Of a stretch of 64,000 nt of DNA, positions 51,953 through 60,169 are shown piece after piece. The notes under the pieces are model-generated. The model was given only the letters and a program-made list of their open reading frames with translations, was not told the origin of the DNA and did no database searches. The translations under genes were made by a program, and so were the position numbers. The stretch is from Verrucosispora sp. WMMD573 (GTDB lineage: Bacteria; Actinomycetota; Actinomycetes; Mycobacteriales; Micromonosporaceae): the NCBI RefSeq assembly GCF_027497175.1, contig NZ_CP114901.1:3534001-3598000 (forward strand). The letters are read 5' to 3'. How positions within the stretch are numbered: the stretch's first letter is position 1; every line of letters starts with the position of its first letter.

Positions 51953-51984
51953 CCTGTCGGTGGGGCGGCCGCGTCGCCGACAGG
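51953..51984. terminator. Hairpin between pdxT and the convergent regulator gene
   Basis: CCTGTCGG at 51953-51960 pairs with CCGACAGG at 51977-51984, with a 16-base loop. It ends 8 bases before the regulator's stop codon. Confidence 0.45.
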
Positions 51985-51992
51985 ACTGGGCG

Positions 51993-52844
51993 TCAGCCGG
52001 CTACCGAGCGGAGGCCACCGGGGCGGCGGCCCAGGAGGCGGTCCAGCGCGGCGGCGCTGGCCGCGTCGGTGGGCTGCTGCACCACCAGCCGCTGCTGGTC
52101 GTCGGCGAGGTCCAGCGTCTCGTACGACAGCCGCAGCGGCCCCACCTCCGGATGCCGCAGCCAGCGCACCCCGCTCGGCTGCACGGCGACCGGCCGGCGC
52201 TGCCACCGGGACCGGAACGGCTCCCCGACCGTCCGGTCGAGCCGTTCGGCGAAGGCGTCGGCGGCGGGGTCGCCCCCACGCAAGCGGTGCAGGTCGGCGA
52301 CCTGCTGGTCGGCGAGATCGGCCCAGTCGGGGAAATGCTCCGGGGCGCGTTCGTCGGCGAAAACGAACCATACGAGGTTGGGGCGCTCGTCATCGAGCAG
52401 CCCCAGCGGCCGGGCCAACCGGTCGAACGGCTCGTTCCAGGCCAGCACGTCGCCGATCCGGTTGATGAGGTACGCCGGCCGGTCCCTCAGCGCGTCCAGC
52501 AGCGTCCGGACCTGTGGGCGGACGGTACGCGACACGGTCGGCCGCCCACCCGCGCACAGTTGCCGACGGTGGTCGACCGACGCGAGTTGCTGAAGGTGCC
52601 GCCGGTCGGCGTCGTCGAGGCGCAGCGCCTCGGCCAGCGCGGCGAGGATGCCCGGCGACGGGCGGGTGTCCCGACCCTGTTCGAGCCGGGTCAGGTACTC
52701 CACGCTTACCTGGGCCAACGTGGCCAACTCCGCACGCCGCAGGCCCGGCGTACGTCGTCTGCCGTTGGTGGGCAGCCCCACCTGCTCGGGCCGCAGGGCC
52801 TCGCGGCGGCTGCGGAGGAACGCGCCCAACTCGCCGTCCATCAC
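51993..52844 (-). CDS. XRE-type regulator with MmyB-like ligand domain
   Basis: 283 residues. The N-terminal helix-turn-helix (about 5-85: LGAFLRSRREALRPEQVGLP, RTPGLRRAELATLAQVSVEYLTRLEQGRD) and the C-terminal MmyB-like domain (about 110-275: AYLINRIGDVLAWNEPFDRL, VGPLRLSYETLDLADDQQRLVV) are typical of an actinobacterial regulator family that often controls a divergent oxidoreductase gene. That is the arrangement here. MmyB-like domains may bind fatty acids. The start at ATG 52844 or the ATG one codon later fits a 100-base divergent gap. Confidence 0.92.
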   Translation of the reverse strand: MMDGELGAFLRSRREALRPEQVGLPTNGRRRTPGLRRAELATLAQVSVEYLTRLEQGRDTRPSPGILAALAEALRLDDADRRHLQQLASVDHRRQLCAGGRPTVSRTVRPQVRTLLDALRDRPAYLINRIGDVLAWNEPFDRLARPLGLLDDERPNLVWFVFADERAPEHFPDWADLADQQVADLHRLRGGDPAADAFAERLDRTVGEPFRSRWQRRPVAVQPSGVRWLRHPEVGPLRLSYETLDLADDQQRLVVQQPTDAASAAALDRLLGRRPGGLRSVAG

Positions 52845-52944
52845 GCGTCCAGTCTGCCGCGCCCGTGGCCCGGGAGCATGTCCCCGCCAGGGCTACCCTT
52901 CCGCCGGTCTCCCCGCCTGCTCCTGACGGCGGTGGGATCGGCTC

Positions 52945-53586
52945 ATGAACAGAACAGGACAGCCCGGACTGATCAAGGTGGGCCTGATCGTCGGCAGCAG
53001 TCGCCCGCAGCGACGTGGCCCGGCGGTGGCGGGATGGGTGGCCGAGAGGACGGCCGAGCATCCGGCGGCGCGAGCAGGTGAGGTGACCGTCGAACTGGTG
53101 GATCTCGCCGAGCAGCGACTGCCGATACTCGACGAACCGGTCCCGGCGAGGTTCGGCGACTACCGTCACGAGCACACTCGCCGCTGGTCGACGGTGGTGG
53201 CGGCCTACGACGCGTTCGTCTTCGTCACCCCGGAGTACAACAGCTCGGTCCCGGCAGTGCTCAAGAACGCCATCGACTTTCTGAACGCCGAGTGGCGCGG
53301 CAAGCCGGCCGGTGTGCTGACCTACGGCGCACGCGGTGGCGGGCGGGCGGCCGAGCACCTGCGGCCGATTCTCGCCGAGGTGGGCATGGCCGTCCTACCG
53401 AGCCATGTCGAGCTGGGATTGTTCACGGACTTCGACTGGTCCGGTCAGGATCGGTCCGATCCGACCGCCGAAGGTCGGATCGCGCCCGGCGAAGACAGGG
53501 CGGCGATGATCACGGCCATGTTCACCGAACTCCTCGCTGCGGTCCGGACTGCCGGTCGGGACGTGGTCCCGGCTGTCGGCCGGTGA
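52945..53586 (+). CDS. NADPH-dependent FMN reductase
   Basis: 213 residues, flavodoxin-like. VGLIVGSSRPQRRGPAVAGW is the phosphate-binding loop and FVTPEYNSSVPAVLKNAIDFL the FMN-contacting segment of the NAD(P)H-dependent FMN or quinone reductases. It is divergent from the MmyB-like regulator, which probably controls it. It is followed 7 bases later by a small gene, probably co-transcribed. Confidence 0.9.
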   Translation: MNRTGQPGLIKVGLIVGSSRPQRRGPAVAGWVAERTAEHPAARAGEVTVELVDLAEQRLPILDEPVPARFGDYRHEHTRRWSTVVAAYDAFVFVTPEYNSSVPAVLKNAIDFLNAEWRGKPAGVLTYGARGGGRAAEHLRPILAEVGMAVLPSHVELGLFTDFDWSGQDRSDPTAEGRIAPGEDRAAMITAMFTELLAAVRTAGRDVVPAVGR

Positions 53587-53593
53587 GCTGACC

Positions 53594-53890
53594 ATGGAAA
53601 CGCTTCTGATCACGTATCGGGTCCGCCCGGACTGTCTCGACGAGCATCTGGCCCTGCTCGACGTGGTGCACCGGGACCTGGCCCGGCTGCATGCGCCCGG
53701 GTTCCGCTATCTGACTCTGCGGCTCGAAGACGGGCTCAGTTTCGTCGACGTCGTCATGGGCCCGGACCTGCCCGGACCACTGCCGTCGCTGGAGTCGTTC
53801 GGCCGCTTCCGGGCGCGGCTTGAGGAACGCTGCGAGCAGCGCAGCACGACCGAGTTCACCGTGCTGGGGTCGTACGGCATGGGGGAGTGA
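53594..53890 (+). CDS. Small ABM-like (dimeric alpha/beta barrel) protein
   Basis: 98 residues. METLLITYRVRPDCLDEHLA followed by ARLHAPGFRYLTLRLEDG and VDVVMG suggests a ferredoxin-like dimeric alpha/beta-barrel fold, as in antibiotic biosynthesis monooxygenase-like and stress-response proteins. No active residues can be pointed out. It lies directly behind the FMN reductase gene and may act with it on a quinone or aromatic compound, which is inference. Confidence 0.75.
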   Translation: METLLITYRVRPDCLDEHLALLDVVHRDLARLHAPGFRYLTLRLEDGLSFVDVVMGPDLPGPLPSLESFGRFRARLEERCEQRSTTEFTVLGSYGMGE

Positions 53891-54109
53891 CTTCGTCCGC
53901 TTTGTGCCGCCCGGGGGAGAGCGGACCGACGGCTGACGTGCGGCGGGTGACGACCACCCGCCGCACGTCGGTAGGATTGTCGAGATTCGGCAGGGCCATC
54001 TGGCCGCCACTGCTTCCACCAGAGCTGACCGGCACCACCGTGTGCGCCGGTGCGGAGCGGGGCGCTCGGTGCGGTCGATGCAGACGGCGGGTAGCAACGG
54101 AGGTAACAG

Positions 54110-54859
54110 ATGTCCGGCCACTCAAAGTGGGCGACGACCAAGCACAAGAAGGCGGTCATCGACGCCAAGCGCGGCAAGATGTTCGCCAAGCTGATCAAGA
54201 ACGTGGAGGTCGCGGCGCGTACCGGTGGCGGAGATCCGGCCGGCAACCCGACGCTCTACGACGCGATCCAGAAGGCCAAGAAGAACTCGGTCCCCAACGA
54301 CAACATCGACCGGGCCGTCAAGCGCGGCTCCGGCCTGGAGGCCGGCGGCGCCGACTACCAGACGATCATGTACGAGGGGTACGGCCCGAACGGTGTCGCG
54401 CTGCTGATCGAGTGCCTGACCGACAACCGCAACCGCGCCGCCACCGAGGTACGCACCGCGCTGACCCGCAACGGCGGCTCGTTCGCCGACGCCGGGTCGG
54501 TGTCGTACATGTTCTCCCGCAAGGGCGTGGTGATCGTGCCCAAGGCCGGCACCAGCGAGGACGACGTGATGCTGGCCGTCCTCGACGCGGGCGCCGAGGA
54601 GGTCAACGACCTCGACGAGGCGTTCGAGGTGATCTCCGAGCCGGGTGACCTGCTCGCCGTGCGAACCGCGTTGCAGGACGCCGGCATCGAGTACGAGTCG
54701 GCCGAGTCCTCCCTGATCCCCAGCGTCAACGTGCCGCTGGACGAGGAGGGCGCGCGCAAGGTCTTCAAGCTGATCGACGTCCTGGAGGACTGCGACGACG
54801 TGCAGAACGTCTACGCCAACTTCGATGTCAGCGACGAGATCATGGCCGCCGTCGGCTGA
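54110..54859 (+). CDS. yebC: YebC/PmpR family protein
   Basis: 249 residues, full length. [37 protein letters not shown] is the family start, split by SGGGDP-like [16 protein letters not shown], and [39 protein letters not shown] and [15 protein letters not shown] follow. Members bind DNA, and some act as translation factors relieving ribosome stalling at proline runs. The ATG at 54110 follows GGAGGTAACAG. In relatives it leads into ruvC, ruvA and ruvB; here that order stops at a terminator and a decayed gene pair. Confidence 0.96.
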   Translation: MSGHSKWATTKHKKAVIDAKRGKMFAKLIKNVEVAARTGGGDPAGNPTLYDAIQKAKKNSVPNDNIDRAVKRGSGLEAGGADYQTIMYEGYGPNGVALLIECLTDNRNRAATEVRTALTRNGGSFADAGSVSYMFSRKGVVIVPKAGTSEDDVMLAVLDAGAEEVNDLDEAFEVISEPGDLLAVRTALQDAGIEYESAESSLIPSVNVPLDEEGARKVFKLIDVLEDCDDVQNVYANFDVSDEIMAAVG

Positions 54860-54868
54860 ACCATAGTT

Positions 54869-54909
54869 GACGAAGAAGGCGCCGGCCGTCGGTCGGTGCC
54901 TTCTTCGTC
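54869..54909 (+). terminator. Terminator of yebC
   Basis: GACGAAGAAGGC at 54869-54880 and its perfect complement at 54898-54909 frame a 17-base loop with further pairing (GCCGG/TCGGT). It lies 10 bases after the stop. Confidence 0.75.
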
Positions 54910-54933
54910 CTTGGAACTGACGGTCGGACCGCC

Positions 54934-55523
54934 ATGCAGTTGCTAGAGACCCGCGTGCCCTGCGGGCGTACGCCCACCCGCTGCGGATGCGTCTGATCGG
55001 GCTGCTGCGTGGCGAAGGGCCGATGACCGCGACCCAAGCGGCGGCTCGGCTCGACGACAACGTGCCGAACTGCTCATTCCACCTGCGGCAACTCGCCAAG
55101 TATGGGTTCGCCGAGCGGGTCCCCGGGGCGGACGCCCGGGAACGGCCCTGGCGGGCCACCACGCAGTACACCTCCTGGGACGACGACTCCGACGATCCGG
55201 CCATGCGGGAGGCCACGGACCAGATCAACAGCGTGATGGTCGGCATCTACCTGCAACGGGCGCAGGACTACCTCGCCATCCGCGCCGACGAGCCCGCCGA
55301 GTGGCGGGCCGCCGCCGGCTTCGGCGACGCGTTGCTGCACGTCACCGCCGCTGAGCTGCGCGAGGTCACGGAACAGATCGACGCGCTGCTGGCCGGGTAC
55401 GACGAACGGATCGCCGACCCGGCGAAGCGCCCGCCCGGCGCCCGCCCGGTGACGTTCGTCCAGATGGCGCTACCACGCGGCGCCGTACCTCCGCAGGAGA
55501 CGGCGAGCGGGGACGAATCGTGA
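54934..55523 (+). pseudogene. ArsR-type winged helix regulator, probably frameshifted near its start
   Basis: Residues DPRALRAYAHPLRMRLIGLL, TATQAAARLDDNVPNCSFHLRQLAKYGF and a helical C-terminal half match the ArsR-like regulators that sit next to MFS exporters. The family's first helix is encoded from 54948, but no ATG, GTG or TTG exists in that frame between the upstream TGA and 54987. An ATG at 54934 would be the natural start and is one base out of frame (14 bases instead of 15 before the DPR codons). A single-base deletion explains this. If translation begins at ATG 54987, the first helix is cut. Assembly error is possible. Confidence 0.55.
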
Positions 55524-55846
55524 CCGAATCTCTCGCCCTGGCCGACTCGGCGCCGCCGCGCCGGCCGCGCGTCCCACGGCTGCTGCGGCAGGCAGCCTTC
55601 CGACGTTACTGGTCCGCGCAGACCGTGTCGCTCTTCGGCGACCAGATCACCATGCTCGCCGTGCCGCTGCTGGCGGTGCTCGCTTTCGGCGCCGGACCCG
55701 CCGAGATGGGCTACCTGACCGCCGCCTCGCTGCTGCCGAACCTGTTGTTCTCCCTGCCGGCCGGCAGCAGGGCCATGTCGCACGTCGACCACGAGTTGGA
55801 CCTCTGGTGGGCGGCGGACGCCGGCCGGATGTCGTCACGGATGTGG
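55520..55846 (+). pseudogene. 5' remnant of an MFS transporter
   Basis: Starts normally with GTG overlapping the ArsR stop (GTGA). The first 80 residues are a clean MFS start: RLLRQAAFRRYWSAQTVSLFGDQITMLAVPLLAVL and LTAASLLPNLLFSLPAG. After a garbled loop, AADAGRM (expected before the third helix) is still recognisable, then similarity stops near 55846 where repeats begin. About 300 residues of the transporter are missing. The frame stays open to 56188 by chance, running antisense through the next gene's end. Confidence 0.7.
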
Positions 55847-55877
55847 AGATGTTCGCCCAGCGGCCGGTGGAGGGGCG

Positions 55878-56005
55878 CTCCGCCAAACACCTGCAGGGAA
55901 ACTGCGGCATTCGCGCGCCGCTCAGGCAGCAAGTTCGGGGAAACTGCTGCATCGCGCGGCGCTGAGGCGGCAAGTTCGGGGAAACTGCTGTCTGAGCGCC
56001 GCGCG
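55878..56005. repeat. Cluster of about 41-bp degenerate repeats with an inverted pair
   Basis: Two copies of CAAGTTCGGGGAAACTGCTG begin at 55930 and 55971, 41 bases apart; a third, diverged copy with CAGGGAAACTGCGGCAT precedes them near 55890. CGCGCGGCGCT at 55953-55963 is inverted at 55995-56005. The cluster lies exactly where the MFS gene is cut off and just before the ABC permease stop at 56019. The AAACTGC core resembles the arm of the palindrome at 51882. Confidence 0.65.
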
Positions 56006-56018
56006 GGGGCAGCGGCGC

Positions 56019-57080
56019 TCAGCCCAGGGTTTCGCGTTCGCGCCAGGCGGTGCGGATCGAGGTGCGGCCGTTGGTGCGAAGCAGCGAGCCCTCGTAGACG
56101 CGGGCTCCGGCGAGCAGGAACCCGGCCGCCGCGACCAGGAGCAGGACCAGCGAGACGACCAGTTCCCACCCGGCGGCGTCGCCGGTGAACAACCGCACCG
56201 GCATTGCCGTCGGCGCGGAGAACGGCAGGTAGGACAGCACCCGCATGGCGGTGACGTTGTCGTTGAGGAAGATCACCGCGAAGAACGGCAGCATCACCGC
56301 GAGCTGTACCGGCATCGACACACCACCGATGTCCTCCAGCCGGTTGACCAGCGCGCCGGCCGCCGCCCACATCGACGCGATCAGCACGAAGCCGAGCAGG
56401 AAGAACGGCACGAACCAGCCGATCGCCGGCCCGAGCAGCGACAGCAGCCCACCGTTGTCGCCGAACGCCATGCCGGCCACCGCGACCACGGCCACCAGGG
56501 CGATCTGTCCGAGCGCCAGGATCGTACCGGCGAGCATCTTTCCGGCCAGCAGGGCGCGGACCGGCACCGCGGCGACGAGGATTTCCACGATCCGGGTCTG
56601 CTTCTCCTCGATGATGCTCTGCGCGATCTGCACCCCGAAGGTCTGCGAGGTGATGAAGAAGATGAAGGCGAAGGCGAACGGCACCAGGAAGGCCACCACC
56701 GGGTCCACCGCGTCCGGGTTCAGCAGGCGGACCGGAGGTTCGGTGCTCAGCGCGGAGACCACGTCGCTGGGGGCGTCGTCCATGGCGAGCACGGCCGGGC
56801 CGGCGACCACCGCGGCGTCCGCGTCGCCGTCGCGGACCGCCTGCTCGGCGGCGGCGTCGTCGGGTACGGCGAGCACCTCCAGCCCCGCCTCCCGCAACGG
56901 GCCGGCCGCCGCCTCGGTCACCGCCACGGTGGACGGCCCGCCGGACAGCAGCGGTGGCAGGATCGTCGCCGCCGCCGCGATCAGCAGGAAGACGGCGGTG
57001 CTGATCAGGAAGGTACGGTCGCGTAGCTTGACCCGGATCTCCCGGGCGGCGACGAGGCGGGTGGCCTGCATGACGTTCAC
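56019..57080 (-). CDS. ABC-2 permease (NatB-like)
   Basis: 353 residues. One N-terminal helix (FLISTAVFLLIAAAATILPPLL), an extracytoplasmic domain of about 120 residues, then five helices (VAFLVPFAFAFIFFITSQTFG to VVSLVLLLVAAAGFLLAGARV). QIAQSIIEEKQTRIVEILVAAVP is the conserved coupling region of the NatB/ABC-2 group, known from Na+ export in Bacillus; the substrate here is unknown. GTG 57080 overlaps the ATPase stop (GTGA), with GAGG upstream; ATG 57071 is an alternative. Confidence 0.9.
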   Translation of the reverse strand: MNVMQATRLVAAREIRVKLRDRTFLISTAVFLLIAAAATILPPLLSGGPSTVAVTEAAAGPLREAGLEVLAVPDDAAAEQAVRDGDADAAVVAGPAVLAMDDAPSDVVSALSTEPPVRLLNPDAVDPVVAFLVPFAFAFIFFITSQTFGVQIAQSIIEEKQTRIVEILVAAVPVRALLAGKMLAGTILALGQIALVAVVAVAGMAFGDNGGLLSLLGPAIGWFVPFFLLGFVLIASMWAAAGALVNRLEDIGGVSMPVQLAVMLPFFAVIFLNDNVTAMRVLSYLPFSAPTAMPVRLFTGDAAGWELVVSLVLLLVAAAGFLLAGARVYEGSLLRTNGRTSIRTAWRERETLG

Positions 57081-57970
57081 TTGGCGACCTCTCGGAAGAT
57101 CTCGGCGAGGGAGGGGGTGACCGGGCGGAACGCGCGGACCGGGCCGCGCTCCAGTGCGGCGCGCAGCACCGGCTGTTCGTCGGCGCCGGCGGCCAGGTCG
57201 AACACGGCGCGCGCACCGTCGAGGTCCACCAGGCTCACCCCAGGGTGGTCGCGCAACCAGCCGGCGTCGGTCTCCACCACCAGCTCGAACCGGGGCGTGG
57301 TGTACGCCGAGCGCAGCTGCTCTCGGCTGCCGGCGGCGCGGATCGAGCCGTCCGCGATGATCACCAGGTCGTCGCAGAGTCGTTCGACCACGTCCAGTTG
57401 GTGGCTGGAGAAGAGCACCGGGGCACCGGCGGCGGCCCGCTCCCGCAGGACGCCGACGACCGTGTCCACGGCCAGCGGGTCGAGGCCGGAGAAGGGTTCG
57501 TCGAGCACCAGCACCTCGGGATCGTGTACCAGCGCGGCGGCGATCTGCGCCCGCTGCTGGTTGCCCAGGGACAGCGTCTCCAGCAGGTCGTCGCCCCGTT
57601 CGGCGAGCCCCACCCGCTCCAACAGCCTGTCGGTGGCCCGGCGGGCGGCCTCGGCGGTCAGCCCGTGCAGCTGCCCCAGGTAGGTGACCTGCTCCCGGAC
57701 GCTCATCTTCGGGTACAGGCCGCGTTCCTCCGGCATGTACCCGAAGCGTCGCCGCGCGTCCCGGCTCAGCGGTTCGCCCCGCCATGTCACCTGGCCGGCG
57801 TCGGCCGCGAGCACCCCGAGGATGATCCGCATGGTGGTGGTCTTGCCGGCGCCGTTGCCGCCGACGAAACCGGTCATCCGGCCGGCGACAACGTCGAATG
57901 AGACGTCCTTGAGTACCTGACGGTCGCCGAAGCTGCGGTCGACGCCGTCGAGACGGAGCACGCTGGTCAT
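57077..57970 (-). CDS. ABC transporter ATP-binding protein (NatA-like)
   Basis: 297 residues. Walker A GGNGAGKTTT, signature LSLGNQQRAQIAAALVHDP, Walker B VLVLDEPFSGLDP and switch SSHQLDVVERL. The LSLGNQQR signature is characteristic of the NatA-like group. It drives the permease encoded by the overlapping next gene. TACCGT 6 bases before the ATG points to a leaderless transcript separate from the two-component genes upstream, which it follows at 82 bases on the same strand. Confidence 0.92.
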   Translation of the reverse strand: MTSVLRLDGVDRSFGDRQVLKDVSFDVVAGRMTGFVGGNGAGKTTTMRIILGVLAADAGQVTWRGEPLSRDARRRFGYMPEERGLYPKMSVREQVTYLGQLHGLTAEAARRATDRLLERVGLAERGDDLLETLSLGNQQRAQIAAALVHDPEVLVLDEPFSGLDPLAVDTVVGVLRERAAAGAPVLFSSHQLDVVERLCDDLVIIADGSIRAAGSREQLRSAYTTPRFELVVETDAGWLRDHPGVSLVDLDGARAVFDLAAGADEQPVLRAALERGPVRAFRPVTPSLAEIFREVAK

Positions 57971-57976
57971 GGCGTA

Positions 57977-57982
57977 ACGGTA
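57977..57982 (-). promoter_or_regulatory. -10 box of a leaderless promoter (NatA-like ATPase)
   Basis: Minus-strand TACCGT followed by six bases (tacgcc) and the ATG at 57970. The same TACCGT-N6 arrangement precedes the response regulator at 39376. Confidence 0.5.
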
Positions 57983-58051
57983 GGTGGTCGGTGGCCGGCT
58001 GCCGTCCGCCCGTCGTCGGAGATCACGACTCCGTCTCACGGCGGAGGTCGC

Positions 58052-58729
58052 TCACCCGCCGGGCCGGACCACCCCGTGTTCGTAGGCGAAGACCACCGCC
58101 TGCACCCGGTCGCGCAGACCCAGCTTGGCCAACACCCGGCTGACGTGAGACTTCACCGTCGCCTCGCCCAGGTGCAGGCCGGCGGCGATCTCGGCGTTGC
58201 TGGCACCTCCGGCGAGGAGCACCAGGACCTCCCGTTCCCGGGGTGTCAGGCTGTCCAACGCCGCCGCCGATGCCACCTCATCACCGGGTTGGCTGCCCGG
58301 GCGGGCGAAGGTGGCGATCACCCGCCGGGTCAGTTCCGGCGCGAGCAGGCCGTCGCCGCGGGCCACCACCCGGATGGCGTCGACCAGGGCCTCCGGTGTG
58401 CCGTTCTTGAGCAGGAAGCCGCTGGCCCCGGCGCGCAGCGCGGCGAAGAGATAGTCGTCGCGGTCGAACGTGGTCAGCATCAGCACGGCCGGCCCGCCCG
58501 GCTCGTCGTCGGCGCTGATCCGCCGGGTGGCCTCCAACCCGTCCACCCCGGGCATCTCCACGTCCATCAACACCACGTCCGGACGCAGCGCCCGGGTCAT
58601 ACCGACGGCCCGCTCCCCGTCTGCGGCCTCGCCAACCACCTCGATGTCGTCCTCGATCTCCAGGATCACCCGGAAGCCCGTACGCACCAGGTGGTGGTCG
58701 TCGGCGAGGAGTACCCGGATGGGTTTCAT
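58052..58729 (-). CDS. NarL/FixJ-type response regulator
   Basis: 225 residues. Receiver with acidic pair in LLADDHHLVR, phospho-Asp in VLMDVEMPG, and Lys in LLKNGTPE; LuxR-type helix-turn-helix at the end (LTPREREVLVLLAGGASNAEIA, then EATVKSHVSRVLAKLGLRDR). It pairs with the kinase whose stop overlaps its start (ATGA at 58726-58729) and likely controls the NatAB-like transporter downstream. GGGAG precedes the ATG. Confidence 0.95.
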   Translation of the reverse strand: MKPIRVLLADDHHLVRTGFRVILEIEDDIEVVGEAADGERAVGMTRALRPDVVLMDVEMPGVDGLEATRRISADDEPGGPAVLMLTTFDRDDYLFAALRAGASGFLLKNGTPEALVDAIRVVARGDGLLAPELTRRVIATFARPGSQPGDEVASAAALDSLTPREREVLVLLAGGASNAEIAAGLHLGEATVKSHVSRVLAKLGLRDRVQAVVFAYEHGVVRPGG

Positions 58730-60069
58730 GTCGAACTCCCTGTCGGCAGCGGGAAGCGGACCCGCACCCGCCAACCACCTCCGGTTCGCGGACCCACCTC
58801 CAACTCTCCGCCGTGGGTCGCGACCCGTTCCCGCATCCCGATCAGTCCCAGCCCGTCGGCGTTCATCGAGTGGCTGGCCCGGCCGTCGTCGCTGACCTCG
58901 ACCTCCATCTCCTGCGACAGATAGCGGATCCGGACATCGAGCAGACTCGCCCCGGTGGCGTGCTTCAACACGTTCGTCACCGCTTCCTGCACCACCCGGA
59001 ACGCGGCCTGGGAGACCGATTCCGGCAATGGCTGCGGATCGCCGTACACCCCCAGGGTGGCGCGCAGCCCGGCCTCGCCGGCCCGGTCCACCAGCGTGGC
59101 AATCCGGTCGATTCCAGCCGGCTGCCGGGCGTCTTCCGCGTCACCGTCGCGGGCCCGCAGCACGCCGAGCATCCGGCGCAACTCGTCGACCGCTCGACGG
59201 GCGGTCTCCTCGATGGCGGCGAGAGCGGCACGGGCCTTCGGCGGATCCTTGTCGAAGACCCGGCGGCAGGCCGCCGCCTGCACCCCCATGACCGACACGT
59301 GGTGGGCGACCACGTCGTGCAGCTCACGGGCGATGCGTACCCGCTCGCCGACCACCGCGTGCTCGCGTACCTCGGCCTGTGACCGGCGCAGCCGTTCCGC
59401 CTGCTCGGCCACCTGGTGCTCGCGACGAGCGGCCACCCAGGCGGTCTCGCCGAAGAAGTACGCGAACCCGAAGTACAGCGCGTTGACCAGGATGCCGGTG
59501 ACGATCGCGGCGAGCACCGGCGGCACCGGGCCGACCGCATCGGCGAAGGACTCTGCGGTCAGCGTCCGATAGTTGATCGACAAGGCGATCCCCATCCAGG
59601 TGAACATCGCGATGATCACGCCGATCCGTAGTCGGCGGGACAATCGACGGTTCCGGCCCCAAGCGCCCAGCGTGTAGATGGCGATGAACAGCGCCCAGGA
59701 GGAGAGCTGCCACTCGGGGACGGCCCGCACCTGCGAACCGATGAACGCGGCCGACACGGCCAGCGTGGCGGCGGCGGGGAAGCGACGTCGCCAGATCAAC
59801 GGCAGCGGCACCGCGACGGTCCAGAAGAGCTGTTCGACACCGGACGGCGGTGGCCCCAGCAGGAATGCCCCGGTGCTGCGGGCCAACGTCAGGCTGAGCA
59901 GGGCGAGGGCCGTCGCGGCCAGACCGGCGTACAGGTCCAGCCGTCGTTGCTCCGGCGTCGGCCCCGCCCGTCGCCACTCGTCGGTGGTCTCCACCCGTCG
60001 CCACTCGTCGCTGGTCTCGGCAGGCTGCCGCCACCGGTCGGCGGTCTCGGTGCTCACCCTCGGCAGCAT
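58726..60069 (-). CDS. NarL-type sensor histidine kinase (HisKA_3)
   Basis: 447 residues. A polar start is followed by five to six membrane helices (about 45-185), a coiled segment, the phospho-accepting His in RELHDVVAHHVSVMGVQAAA, N-box VVQEAVTNVLKHA and ATPase end GLGLIGMRERV. The membrane part acts as sensor. The first 35 residues contain three imperfect copies of a nine-residue unit (ETSDEWRR, ETTDEWRR, ETADRWRQ), encoded by 27-bp DNA repeats at 59968-60021. The start at ATG 60069 (GGGGGTGGC upstream) is preferred; GTG 60057 is an alternative. Confidence 0.92.
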   Translation of the reverse strand: MLPRVSTETADRWRQPAETSDEWRRVETTDEWRRAGPTPEQRRLDLYAGLAATALALLSLTLARSTGAFLLGPPPSGVEQLFWTVAVPLPLIWRRRFPAAATLAVSAAFIGSQVRAVPEWQLSSWALFIAIYTLGAWGRNRRLSRRLRIGVIIAMFTWMGIALSINYRTLTAESFADAVGPVPPVLAAIVTGILVNALYFGFAYFFGETAWVAARREHQVAEQAERLRRSQAEVREHAVVGERVRIARELHDVVAHHVSVMGVQAAACRRVFDKDPPKARAALAAIEETARRAVDELRRMLGVLRARDGDAEDARQPAGIDRIATLVDRAGEAGLRATLGVYGDPQPLPESVSQAAFRVVQEAVTNVLKHATGASLLDVRIRYLSQEMEVEVSDDGRASHSMNADGLGLIGMRERVATHGGELEVGPRTGGGWRVRVRFPLPTGSST

Positions 60070-60169
60070 GCCACCCCCGCGCCGCCCGCCGCCCCGTCGA
60101 CTGGGACAGACTGCCCATCCGCTCACCGATCCTCACGCAGAGTGTCGCCCGGCCTCCCCTCACCAATAC

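Noticed and set aside
55878..56005. Possible CRISPR array
   Set aside because: Repeats are only two to three degenerate, contiguous units without unique spacers of even length, and no cas genes exist in the window.
55520..56188. A 222-residue protein reading through from the MFS start
   Set aside because: After about residue 105 it is translated repeat and antisense sequence; treated as a transporter remnant.
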